Shown: piece after piece, positions 7,914 to 15,603 of the stretch
Layout: every line of letters starts with the position of its first letter
Numbering within the stretch: the stretch's first letter is position 1
Assembly (NCBI GenBank): GCA_963643205.1
Contig: CAVIJJ010000001.1
Location: 1 to 64,000, forward strand
Direction of reading: 5' to 3'
DNA length: 64,000 nt
Origin: Phil1 sp963643205
GTDB lineage: Bacteria; Bacillota; Clostridia; Christensenellales; CAG-138
Notes under the pieces: generated by a model
Database searches by the model: none
What the model was told of the DNA's origin: nothing
The model's input: only the letters and a program-made list of their open reading frames with translations
Translations under genes and position numbers: made by a program

Positions 7914-9737
7914 TCAGCTGTTTCTCGCGGCCAGCTTAAGCCTCTGCTCTTTTGAAAGAATGCGCTTGCGCATACGTATGCTCTTTGGGGTAACCTCCAC
8001 AAGCTCATCATCGGCTATGAACTCAAGGCACTGCTCAAGCGAAAGGTAGGTGGGGGGAGTAAGGCGAAGCGCCTCGTCGCTGCCCGCCGCGCGCATGTTT
8101 GTAACGTGCTTCTTCTTGCAAACATTAACAACAATGTCGTCTCCTCTGGAGCACTCGCCAACAACCTGGCCCTCATATACCGGTACGCCGGGGCCAACGA
8201 ACAGGCGGCCGCGGTCCTGAGTATTGAAAAGGCCGTAGCTGTTTGTTTCGCCGGTTTCGCTGCAAACCAAGCTGCCGCGCTCACGCTCTTCGATATCGCC
8301 CTTGTAAAGCTCGTAACCGTGGAATATGTGGCTCATCACGCCGTTGCCGCGCGTATCGGTAAGCAGCTCGCTGCGGTAGCCCATAAGGCTGCGCGAGGGA
8401 ATGTTGAAAAGAAGCCTTGTACTGCCTTCGTTTTCTGTATGCATGTCCACAAGCTCCGCCTTGCGGGAGCCAAGTTTTTCCATAACGCTGCCAACGTATT
8501 CGCTGGGCACGTCAACGGTAAGCTCTTCTATAGGCTCAAGGGTATGACCCTGCTCGTCCTGCTTAAGTATTACCTTCGGGCGGGAAACTGCGAACTCAAA
8601 GTCCTGCCTGCGCATCTGCTCTATCAGTATGGAAAGGTGCAGCTCACCGCGGCCGGATACCTTAAATGTGTCGGTTGTGCCGGTTTCCTCAACGCGCATC
8701 GAAACGTTGGTCTCAACCTCTTTCATAAGCCTGTCCCTAAGGTTGCGGCTGGTAACGTACTTGCCTTCCTTGCCTGCGAAGGGGCTGTCGTTTACCATAA
8801 ACATCATCGATACGGTAGGCTCGTCTATATGCACAAACGGCATCGGCTCAACGCACTCGGGCGCGCAAGCCGTTTCGCCTATGGCAAGGTCGGTTATACC
8901 GGCAACGGCTACTATGTCGCCCGCGTATGCTTCCTCAACCTCAACGCGCTTAAGTCCCTCGTAGCGGTAAAGTCTGCTCAGCTTAACCGTGCGTACGGCG
9001 TTTGCCGTGCCGCCGCACATTGTAACCATCTGGTTGCGCTTGGCTATGCCGCGCTCCATACGGCCTATGCCTATACGGCCCACATAGTCGTCGTAATCTA
9101 TGGTGGAGAACAGCAGCTGCAGCGGCGCGTCGGTATCGCACGCGGGTGCGGGTATCGCCTTTATAATGGTTTCAAACACGGCCTGCATGTCGGCGCCCAT
9201 TTCATCGGGCTCCATGCCGGCTATGCCCTCCTTGGCGCTTGCGTATACAACGGGGAAGTCAAGCTGCTCGGCAGTCGCGCCAAGCTCTATGAAAAGCTCA
9301 AGCGTCTCGTCAACAACCTGCATGGGCCTTGCGCCGGGGCGGTCTATCTTGTTTACCACAACCACGGGAACCTTGTTAAGCTCCAGTGCTTTCCTCAGCA
9401 CGAAGCGGGTCTGCGGCATGCAGCCCTCAAACGCGTCAACAAGCAGAAGAACGCCGTCTACCATCTGCAGTATGCGCTCTACCTCTCCGCCAAAGTCGGC
9501 GTGACCCGGCGTGTCGATTATGTTAATTCTGTAATCCTTGTACCTTATGGCGGTATTCTTGCTCAGTATGGTTATGCCGCGTTCGCGCTCCAGGTCGCCG
9601 GAGTCCATAACTCGCTCCTGCACCTGCTCGTTGGCCCTAAATACGCCGCTTTGACGGAGCAGGCAGTCCACCAGGGTGGTTTTGCCGTGGTCAACGTGCG
9701 CGATTATGGCAACGTTGCGGATGTTTTCCTTCTGCAT
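7914..9737 (-). CDS. typA: translational GTPase TypA/BipA
   Basis: 607 aa, ribosome-associated GTPase needed for 50S assembly and stress growth. G1 AHVDHGKTT, G3 DTPGHADF and G4 NKIDRPGA are all intact near the N-terminus, and domains II, III and V plus the BipA-specific C-terminal domain follow at the expected length. The AAAGGAGTG ribosome site precedes the ATG. The gene has a good promoter about 50 bp upstream and is followed by the DUF362 gene after 72 bp. Confidence 0.97.
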   Translation of the reverse strand: MQKENIRNVAIIAHVDHGKTTLVDCLLRQSGVFRANEQVQERVMDSGDLERERGITILSKNTAIRYKDYRINIIDTPGHADFGGEVERILQMVDGVLLLVDAFEGCMPQTRFVLRKALELNKVPVVVVNKIDRPGARPMQVVDETLELFIELGATAEQLDFPVVYASAKEGIAGMEPDEMGADMQAVFETIIKAIPAPACDTDAPLQLLFSTIDYDDYVGRIGIGRMERGIAKRNQMVTMCGGTANAVRTVKLSRLYRYEGLKRVEVEEAYAGDIVAVAGITDLAIGETACAPECVEPMPFVHIDEPTVSMMFMVNDSPFAGKEGKYVTSRNLRDRLMKEVETNVSMRVEETGTTDTFKVSGRGELHLSILIEQMRRQDFEFAVSRPKVILKQDEQGHTLEPIEELTVDVPSEYVGSVMEKLGSRKAELVDMHTENEGSTRLLFNIPSRSLMGYRSELLTDTRGNGVMSHIFHGYELYKGDIEERERGSLVCSETGETNSYGLFNTQDRGRLFVGPGVPVYEGQVVGECSRGDDIVVNVCKKKHVTNMRAAGSDEALRLTPPTYLSLEQCLEFIADDELVEVTPKSIRMRKRILSKEQRLKLAARNS

Positions 9738-9784
9738 AATTTATATAAACACTCCTTTCGGTTAAACCGATTCAAAACCATAGT

Positions 9785-9814
9785 ATTATACACCATGTAT
9801 ATGGCGCGGCGCAA
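9785..9814 (-). promoter_or_regulatory. promoter of typA
   Basis: Minus strand TTGCGC (9809-9814), 18-bp spacer, TATAAT (9785-9790). A small palindrome CGGTT-T-AACCG lies between it and the ribosome site at about 9768-9778. Confidence 0.6.
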
Positions 9815-9820
9815 TGTTTT

Positions 9821-10651
9821 TCAAATATTTTTGCCACTTTTCGCTATTCTTATCGCGCTTCTGGTACATACCGTCAAAAGCACTACGGACGCTAGCACTA
9901 TGTAAACCGCCGTGCTTTCCGTGAATATATAGCTCAGTACGTATCCTCCCATAAGATTAAAGCAAATGTGTATCGTTATGTTGGCGAAAAGCGAACCGGT
10001 GCTTTCAAAATACGCGGCAAGTATAAGTCCAACCGCGAACGCGTAGGCCATCCAAACTATCTGCCCGTGAAGCACTCCGAAAAGAGCCGCCTGCAATACG
10101 GCCGCGATCCATTTGGGCATGGCGCGCTTAAGCCTGGTGTATACAAGCCCCCTGAAAATTATTTCCTCAGTTATTGGCGCGAAAATAACTGTTGAAACCA
10201 TCGATAAAAAGCCCGAGGAATCTATAACCGATGTGCTTTCTGTATATTCGGCAAAAGCCTCCTCACTTATCGGCAGCATGTTAAGTATGATTATAACCAG
10301 CACGGCCAGGCTCATGCCCACTACGCTCAGCGGAAGGTAGGCGGCCCCGGGTATGGGAGCGGCTCCTACCTCGTCAAGCAGGTTCTTTTTGCGCAGCGCG
10401 AAAAACACGACCAGCGCCAGTATTGTGCAAATATTGGAAATCAATACTATAACCGTGGTACTGGAAGAGAGGGAGTCGTAAAGCGTGCTTATAATCGTGT
10501 CGTAATCAATGTTTCCCGAAGAGGACAGCTGCTTTACACTCTCGATCGTCCCCGTAACAAGTGCGCATGCAAAGCTTGCCACGTACTGCAGTATTATAAA
10601 AAGCAGCGTGTAGCAGCAGGCTTTTCCCAGCGCGATAAGTACTTTCTTCAT
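9821..10651 (-). CDS. CPBP family intramembrane glutamic endopeptidase
   Basis: About 276 aa from the start chosen at 10651, where a GAGGG site lies 8 bp upstream and a hydrophobic N-terminus follows (MKKVLIALGK). An in-frame start 63 bp further upstream would add a polar tail without a ribosome site. The CAAX-protease/bacteriocin-processing signature is complete: EEIIFRGL (EExxxR), then FGVLHG (FxxxH), then HICFNLMG (HxxxN), embedded in about 7-8 membrane helices. Members cleave within the membrane or process peptides; the substrate is unknown. It is a single gene, divergent from 10797. Confidence 0.9.
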   Translation of the reverse strand: MKKVLIALGKACCYTLLFIILQYVASFACALVTGTIESVKQLSSSGNIDYDTIISTLYDSLSSSTTVIVLISNICTILALVVFFALRKKNLLDEVGAAPIPGAAYLPLSVVGMSLAVLVIIILNMLPISEEAFAEYTESTSVIDSSGFLSMVSTVIFAPITEEIIFRGLVYTRLKRAMPKWIAAVLQAALFGVLHGQIVWMAYAFAVGLILAAYFESTGSLFANITIHICFNLMGGYVLSYIFTESTAVYIVLASVVLLTVCTRSAIRIAKSGKNI

Positions 10652-10796
10652 GGTTAATACCCTCGTAAACGCAAAATATAGCTGATTATAACATATTTCA
10701 CCGGGGTTGGGCAAAAAAGCTTGCGCGGCATGCGGCTTATACTGTATTATGATATAAAGAAATCGTTAAGAAAATATATGGTATATGGGAGGAAAG

Positions 10797-11105
10797 ATGG
10801 AGGATATCACCCTGCGGGATGAAAATAAGCACGGCAGCCATACCGGCATGCTCAATATAAGGAACACTCTCGCTGCTTTGGCGGCGGTGTGTTTTGCACT
10901 CTCCATTTTTATTGACGATAGCCAGTTTATACTTAAGGCCGTGGCATACGGCGTTGGCGCGCTCGCATATCTCGGCGAGCTTATGGCGATTACACATCTT
11001 TTCAAAAAGCGTGTTGACGGCCGGGAAATTTTTATGCCTGTGGTTTTCGGCGTCATGTATCTACTTCTCGGCGTAAGCTACGCGATAGAACACATCCATC
11101 TTTGA
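10797..11105 (+). CDS. small three-helix membrane protein
   Basis: 102 aa with three predicted membrane helices (about residues 20-37, 45-70 and 78-97) and a charged N-terminal tail. I do not recognise the family. The start at 10797 is preferred because GGGAGGA lies just upstream; an ATG 12 bp earlier has no such site. It is divergent from the CPBP gene, and a TGATATAAA promoter-like box lies about 40 bp upstream. It ends 96 bp before the sigma-like gene, which has its own TATAAT. Confidence 0.75.
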   Translation: MEDITLRDENKHGSHTGMLNIRNTLAALAAVCFALSIFIDDSQFILKAVAYGVGALAYLGELMAITHLFKKRVDGREIFMPVVFGVMYLLLGVSYAIEHIHL

Positions 11106-11201
11106 TAAAACGTTATATCATAAACAATAAACATGTGGAAAAATATGCACTTTTCTGCTATATTATAATCAGTCGTAAAACCCACGGAAGGGGGACACAA
11201 A

Positions 11202-11927
11202 ATGGCTGATAACATCACGCCGGAAATGATAGCTTTGCTGAACAGCGGCAATAAGGCGGAACTTAGGGCTTTCCTAAAGCTTTATACACGCCCCGTATAC
11301 GAGCGTGCGCTTGCCATAACCAAAAGCGAGGCGGATGCCATCCGGGTTACGCGCAGGGTAACCAGCGAGGTTTCAGTGCTTGCCCTTAGGGGAAAGCTTG
11401 AGAACGATATAGACGCGCAGCTTATGGCGCTTACGGATGCCTGCTGTAGCGAGGATCTGTTTTTCGCAAGGCTTGTCGAGGATACGCTTAGGGATTATCC
11501 GGACGATAAGTCTGAGCAGCCCACGCTTTTTGCTAAGGCCGGCAAACCGCATTGGCCTTCCAAGCCCAGCGCTGTTGAGCGCGGAAGCGCCGCCATAACC
11601 GCCGCGCCGAAGGCCGAAGCACCCGCGGAAACAGTTACCTCATCGGAAGATCAGCTTAAAACCAAGCCGATAGAGAAAAACGAGGCGCCCAAGCTTTTTG
11701 ACGAGGATCTTTCGCTTGATTGGGATGAGGAGGACGAACCGGAGCCGGAGGACGAGGCGGACAGCAAGCCGAGCGTACTTATAGTGTTGCTCATATTCCT
11801 GCTTGCTATTCTAACGCTTGCTCTCGTGTGGGTGCTTGTTGTAAAGCTTATGTATATCGGCATTCTGCCAAAGGCCGATTTCGGCTTTGCGGACTGGTTC
11901 AATACGCATCTGTTCAGGCTTTATTAA
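11202..11927 (+). CDS. membrane protein with sigma-region-2-like N-terminus
   Basis: 241 aa. Residues about 16-60 (FLKLYTRPVYERALAITKSE and onward) resemble the start of ECF sigma factors, region 2.1-2.3. There is no region 4 helix-turn-helix. Instead an Ala/Pro/Glu linker (about 105-185, rich in acidic residues) leads to one strong membrane helix near 188-212 and a short tail. A GGAAGGGGGA ribosome site and a TATAAT at 11164-11169 precede it. It is followed 33 bp later by the NfeD gene, so it probably heads the flotillin operon. Function not known; a membrane-held regulator or a decayed sigma factor are both possible. Confidence 0.75.
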   Translation: MADNITPEMIALLNSGNKAELRAFLKLYTRPVYERALAITKSEADAIRVTRRVTSEVSVLALRGKLENDIDAQLMALTDACCSEDLFFARLVEDTLRDYPDDKSEQPTLFAKAGKPHWPSKPSAVERGSAAITAAPKAEAPAETVTSSEDQLKTKPIEKNEAPKLFDEDLSLDWDEEDEPEPEDEADSKPSVLIVLLIFLLAILTLALVWVLVVKLMYIGILPKADFGFADWFNTHLFRLY

Positions 11928-11960
11928 GCCGTACAAACTGAATTAGAGGAGGCTGTAAGT

Positions 11961-12485
11961 ATGGATATCATGAGCTCGTATCTTGCCGGATGGGATGTTT
12001 TGTCGCTTATGTGCCTTGTTATTGGGCTTGGGCTGATGATTGGCGAAATGTTTACGCCCGGGCTCGGCGTTATGGGAGCATTCGGCTTGGCGGCGCTTAT
12101 AGCGGCCGTTGTGATGAGCGCCAATTCCCTGCTTGATGCCGTGGTTACCGTTGCCATAATATTCGTTGTGCTCTTTATAGCCGGGTTTATAATCTATCGC
12201 TCCTTTTCAAAGGGGAAAATTTCAAAGTCCGGCATAGTATTAAACGAAAAAATAGACTCCGCGTCCACCGCGCTTGACAGCAGCGCCGTAAAGAAACTTG
12301 CGGGCAAAGAGGGCGTTGCGATTACGGCTCTGCGCCCCAGCGGAAACGCGGAAATAGACGGCGAACGGTACGCCGTTGAAACTGCGGGAGAGTTTATTCC
12401 CAAGGATACAAGAATTTTGGTTGAGCGTATAGACGGCCTTAAGATAGTTGTTAAAAAGGCGGAGGATACAAAGGAAGAAGTATGA
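11961..12485 (+). CDS. nfeD: NfeD family membrane protein
   Basis: 174 aa. About three to four membrane helices in residues 10-85 (GLGLMIGEMFTPGLGVMG is typical of NfeD), then a soluble OB-fold domain at about 105-172 (KEGVAITALRPSGNAEIDGERY). NfeD proteins are membrane partners of flotillins and other SPFH proteins. Here floA lies two genes downstream, matching the yqeZ/yqfA/yuaF-type arrangement. A GAGGAGG site precedes the start. The stop overlaps the next start by 4 bp (ATGA). Confidence 0.92.
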   Translation: MDIMSSYLAGWDVLSLMCLVIGLGLMIGEMFTPGLGVMGAFGLAALIAAVVMSANSLLDAVVTVAIIFVVLFIAGFIIYRSFSKGKISKSGIVLNEKIDSASTALDSSAVKKLAGKEGVAITALRPSGNAEIDGERYAVETAGEFIPKDTRILVERIDGLKIVVKKAEDTKEEV

Positions 12486-12721
12486 AGGTTTGCAAAAATT
12501 GCGGCACCCTTTATAACGAAGCCGAGGGGCCGTGCCCAAAGTGCTATACCGATGAGCTTCTCAGAAACGGTGAGGCCGCGCAGCACGAAATAGATACCGA
12601 TATGTCGCCGGAGGATGCGGCGAAGGCGCGCAAAAAATCATGGATACAGATCATGATAGGCGTGCCGCTGTTCATAGGGTTCATTGCCCTTATATATCGT
12701 ATAATGCAGCTTGCAAAATAA
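12482..12721 (+). CDS. zinc-ribbon small membrane protein
   Basis: 79 aa. N-terminal zinc ribbon with CKNC (residues 4-7) and CPKC (about 18-21), then a charged stretch and one membrane helix at about 52-74. It starts in a 4-bp overlap with nfeD and is followed by floA, so it is translated with them. No family name is known to me. The ribbon would face the cytoplasm if the N-terminus is inside. Confidence 0.8.
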   Translation: MKVCKNCGTLYNEAEGPCPKCYTDELLRNGEAAQHEIDTDMSPEDAAKARKKSWIQIMIGVPLFIGFIALIYRIMQLAK

Positions 12722-12755
12722 GCTGATTAATTAAAATGCAGGAGGAAATGCAAAA

Positions 12756-13736
12756 ATGCCGGAACTTGTACTCACACTGATAATAGTAGTGCTGGGAATT
12801 ATATTCCTGGCCATATTCTTTACGTTTGTGCCGGTGGGTCTGTTTATCAGCGCCCGTGCCAGCGGCGTAAAGGTAGGCATAGGCCAGCTTGCCGCAATGC
12901 GCATAAGAAAGGTTACCCCCAGCCGCATAATAAACCCCATGATCAAGGCCACGAAGGCCGGCATGGATGTGCCGCTTAACAAGCTTGAGGCGCACTACCT
13001 TGCGGGCGGTAATGTGGACCGCGTCGTAAATGCTCTCATTGCGGCTCAGCGCGCGGGAATACCGCTTGATTTTGAGCGCGCCTGCGCCATAGACCTTGCC
13101 GGACGCGATGTGCTTAACGCCGTCCAGATGAGTGTTAACCCGAAGGTTATAGAAACTCCCGTAATAGCGGCCATAGCCAAGGACGGCATAGAGCTTCGCG
13201 CCAAGGCTCGTGTTACCGTGCGCGCCAATATAGACAGGCTCGTAGGCGGCGCGGGTGAGGAAACCATAATCGCCCGTATAGGCGAGGGCATAGTTACCAC
13301 CGTAGGCTCCTCAACCAGCCACAAGGACGTGCTTGAGAATCCGGATCTTATATCCCAAACCGTGCTCAATAAGGGCCTTGATGCCGGCACCGCTTTTGAA
13401 ATACTGTCGATAGACATAGCGGATGTGGACGTTGGCCGCAACGTAGGCGCTCAGCTTCAGATTGACCAGGCGGAGGCGGATAAGCGCATAGCTCAGGCAA
13501 AGGCGGAGGAACGCCGCGCGATGGCCGTTGCTCAGGAGCAGGAAAACAAGGCCGCTGTTGCCGGCATGCGCGCAAAGGTTATAGAGGCGGAGGCGGAGGT
13601 GCCTCAGGCGATAGCCGCCGCGTTCCGCGAAGGCAAGCTTGGTGTAATGGATTATTACAACATGCAGAATATTATAAGCGATACCAAGATGCGCGAATCA
13701 ATTGCCGGCGGGGCCACAGCGTCGTCCAAGCAGTAA
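12756..13736 (+). CDS. floA: flotillin-like protein FloA
   Basis: 326 aa, close to the 331 aa of Bacillus FloA (YqfA). A hydrophobic N-terminal hairpin (about 4-28) anchors it. An SPFH domain follows, then an Ala/Glu-rich coiled coil (about 235-300 with QAEADKRIAQAKAEERRA). FloA forms membrane microdomain assemblies that organise signalling and wall proteins. It lies in one operon with NfeD and two zinc-ribbon proteins. AGGAGGAA precedes the start. Confidence 0.96.
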   Translation: MPELVLTLIIVVLGIIFLAIFFTFVPVGLFISARASGVKVGIGQLAAMRIRKVTPSRIINPMIKATKAGMDVPLNKLEAHYLAGGNVDRVVNALIAAQRAGIPLDFERACAIDLAGRDVLNAVQMSVNPKVIETPVIAAIAKDGIELRAKARVTVRANIDRLVGGAGEETIIARIGEGIVTTVGSSTSHKDVLENPDLISQTVLNKGLDAGTAFEILSIDIADVDVGRNVGAQLQIDQAEADKRIAQAKAEERRAMAVAQEQENKAAVAGMRAKVIEAEAEVPQAIAAAFREGKLGVMDYYNMQNIISDTKMRESIAGGATASSKQ

Positions 13737-13778
13737 TCAGCCGTGCGCGTACTTTCGAAGGAAGGGAGGGGATAGGCC

Positions 13779-14354
13779 ATGCAGGGATTGATATTCATCC
13801 TTGTGATTGTGTATATCATATTCAGTGTGCTTGGCAATAAAAAGGCCGCCGCCAACAAAGCAAAGCAGCGGCGGCAGAACACAAACACGGTTCAGCCTCA
13901 GCAGGCGAATCGACGTCCGGGCGTGAAAGCCGCCTCATCAGCGACGGGAAAGAAATTTGACAATCCGTCGGTTTGCAGCTGCGGCTATGAAAACGCGCCG
14001 GGCAGCAAATTCTGCCATAAATGCGGCCAAAAGCTCATTCAGGCCACAAGCGGAAGCATGAATTACGCTTCAAGCGAGGGCCTGTCCACGGAAGGCGAGT
14101 CCGCGGCGCGCGGCACAACGCTCAGGCATGTGGTTAAGCCCATGACGGAGTCGCATCACTTCCATACGGAGTCGAGCATGACCGGCCGTGATGTTCCCTG
14201 CGAGGATAGCTATGCCGAAGCGGAGGTTGCCGATGCCTATTCAAACGCCGAACAGGACGCGGCCTACTCCTTAGACATAACCGACCGCGAAAAAATAATC
14301 CAGGGTGTGCTTTACAGCGAAATACTCGGCAAACCCAAGGCGCTGAGGAAGTAA
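13779..14354 (+). CDS. membrane protein with central zinc ribbon
   Basis: 191 aa. One N-terminal membrane helix (residues 2-20), a basic Gln/Asn-rich segment, then a zinc ribbon CSCGYEN...CHKCG at about 64-86. The rest is acidic and polar. It follows floA by 42 bp with a GGGAGGGG site and ends at a terminator, so it is the last gene of the flotillin operon. It is the second ribbon-plus-helix protein there, with opposite domain order to the 12482 gene. No known function. Confidence 0.8.
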   Translation: MQGLIFILVIVYIIFSVLGNKKAAANKAKQRRQNTNTVQPQQANRRPGVKAASSATGKKFDNPSVCSCGYENAPGSKFCHKCGQKLIQATSGSMNYASSEGLSTEGESAARGTTLRHVVKPMTESHHFHTESSMTGRDVPCEDSYAEAEVADAYSNAEQDAAYSLDITDREKIIQGVLYSEILGKPKALRK

Positions 14355-14371
14355 CAAAACAGAGGATAAAG

Positions 14372-14399
14372 AAGAGACGGCCGAAAGACCGTCTCTTTT
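14372..14399 (+). terminator. terminator of the flotillin operon
   Basis: AGAGACGG (14373-14380) pairs with CCGTCTCT (14389-14396), followed by TTTTA. A second hairpin AAAAGCCC/GGGCTTTT at about 14466-14490 can work on both strands, also serving the convergent gene at 14615. The remaining 14400-14614 shows nothing else. Confidence 0.8.
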
Positions 14400-14614
14400 A
14401 CTGTGCTTTAATCTTCGCTTTCTATTGATGTTTTACTTGAATTTTTATCAATTAAGAACAAAATAAAAAGCCCGCGAGGTGGGGCTTTTTGAGATAAAAC
14501 GACCATTGGATCAGCCGCCGATTTTGCGGTTCTGGCGGAAAACTATGCCGAAAAGGCGGTTTTTGGTGGCATTTTAGGCCCAAAATTCGCAAAATTTTTT
14601 GAAAAAGGGGTGTT

Positions 14615-15421
14615 TTACTCCCTTCCGGCAGCCTTATAGACCTGCGCCTGGTGCTCAACGTCGGGCAAAGAGGCAACATGAGATGTTGACGAATAGAAGT
14701 ACAGGCAGGCGTGCCCCTCCATGTCGTTGCCGCTTACGGTGTTCTCGCCGTGCGGCTGCCCCTGCAAAGACGCGGCTATGTTGCTTGTACCCACGGTAAC
14801 TATTACGGGGCGCTTGGAGTAGTTCCAGTCTCCGCCGAATGTTTCAAGGTATATTGCCGTGTCCTCGCTCGTGCGGCATTCAACCTCCGCGTGGCCTTCG
14901 CCGCCGGTGTATACCATCGAAAACGTCGTGCCGGTATTGTAGTCGGTAATGGTGTAAGAGGAGCCTTCAACAAGGCTTTCCTTAACCGTGCTCCATTCCA
15001 CAAGCTCGCCCGTAAGCGCGGCCTGCCCGGTAAGCTGCTTTCCTATGGGAATCTTCGCGGCTATGTCCGCGCGCTGCGCTCTGTGCGAAAACAGCAGCCC
15101 CATCGATTGCTCACCAACCGTGCCGTCGCTCATTATGGGCAAACCCTGGCTGTCCACCTGCTTCTGCTGAAAGCTCTTCGTGGCCTCAACCGTCATGTTC
15201 TGAAAGCTGCCGGTTGGCTTGTAGTTAAAGTAGCCAAGCTCCCTCAACCTCAGCTGAATGCGCACAACAGTTTCACCCGTAACGCCGTAGCTTATAAGCT
15301 CGGTTGAAGAACCGCCGCTTGATTCCGGTGTCGCGGAGGGAGTGGGGGTGGGGTCAGCGTATGCCACGGTGCACGCGGCCGCTATGCATATTATCAATAT
15401 TGTGCAAATAAGCTTTTTCAT
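14615..15421 (-). CDS. secreted peptidoglycan-binding protein with unassigned C-terminal domain
   Basis: 268 aa from the start chosen at 15421, which gives a clean signal peptide (MKKLICTILIICIAAACTVAYA). A Pro/Thr/Ser stretch follows, then a peptidoglycan-binding domain type 1 at about 45-100 (GETVVRIQLRLRELGYF). The C-terminal 120 residues match those of the protein at 19020-20180: HAEVE, KRPVIVTV, NDMEGHACLYFYSSTSH and EHQAQVYKAAG. There is no L,D-transpeptidase HGC motif. No ribosome site precedes the start, but TATAAT lies six bases upstream, suggesting a leaderless mRNA. It is divergent from the class A PBP. Wall association is likely; enzyme activity is open. Confidence 0.85.
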   Translation of the reverse strand: MKKLICTILIICIAAACTVAYADPTPTPSATPESSGGSSTELISYGVTGETVVRIQLRLRELGYFNYKPTGSFQNMTVEATKSFQQKQVDSQGLPIMSDGTVGEQSMGLLFSHRAQRADIAAKIPIGKQLTGQAALTGELVEWSTVKESLVEGSSYTITDYNTGTTFSMVYTGGEGHAEVECRTSEDTAIYLETFGGDWNYSKRPVIVTVGTSNIAASLQGQPHGENTVSGNDMEGHACLYFYSSTSHVASLPDVEHQAQVYKAAGRE

Positions 15422-15427
15422 ACGGCA

Positions 15428-15433
15428 ATTATA
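15428..15433 (-). promoter_or_regulatory. -10 box six bases before the start codon
   Basis: Minus-strand TATAAT, then TGCCGT, then ATG. With a normal 6-7 base gap the transcript would begin at or next to the start codon. The -35 is weak (AGCTTT region). Confidence 0.5.
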
Positions 15434-15535
15434 GCATATATGCACGGCGTAAAGCTATGTATAAAATGTAAATATGCTTGCCTATGATGAATTATGGCTG
15501 CTGTGTTAATTCGTCGCGTGTTGTGGTTGCCGGTA

Positions 15536-15564
15536 TTGAGTGAGCCGCATAAAAATGGTATAAT
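15536..15564 (+). promoter_or_regulatory. extended -10 promoter of the class A PBP operon
   Basis: TTGAGT (15536-15541), 17-bp spacer ending in TGG, TATAAT (15559-15564). It is 40 bp upstream of the start and drives the PBP, uracil-DNA glycosylase and SH3-protein genes, which touch or overlap. Confidence 0.7.
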
Positions 15565-15603
15565 ACAAATACTAATATAGATAAACAGGCGGATTGCATA
15601 TAG

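Noticed and set aside
8106..9905. 599-codon open frame antisense to typA
   Set aside because: It mirrors typA, has no ribosome site or recognisable domain, and antisense frames free of stops are common with this codon usage.
10700..10800. Strand switch as a replication origin or terminus
   Set aside because: No dnaA, DnaA-box cluster or dif-like site is seen; strand preference changes locally several times.
14615..15050. L,D-transpeptidase assignment for the shared C-terminal domain
   Set aside because: The SHGC-type active-site motif is absent; His and Cys spacing differs.
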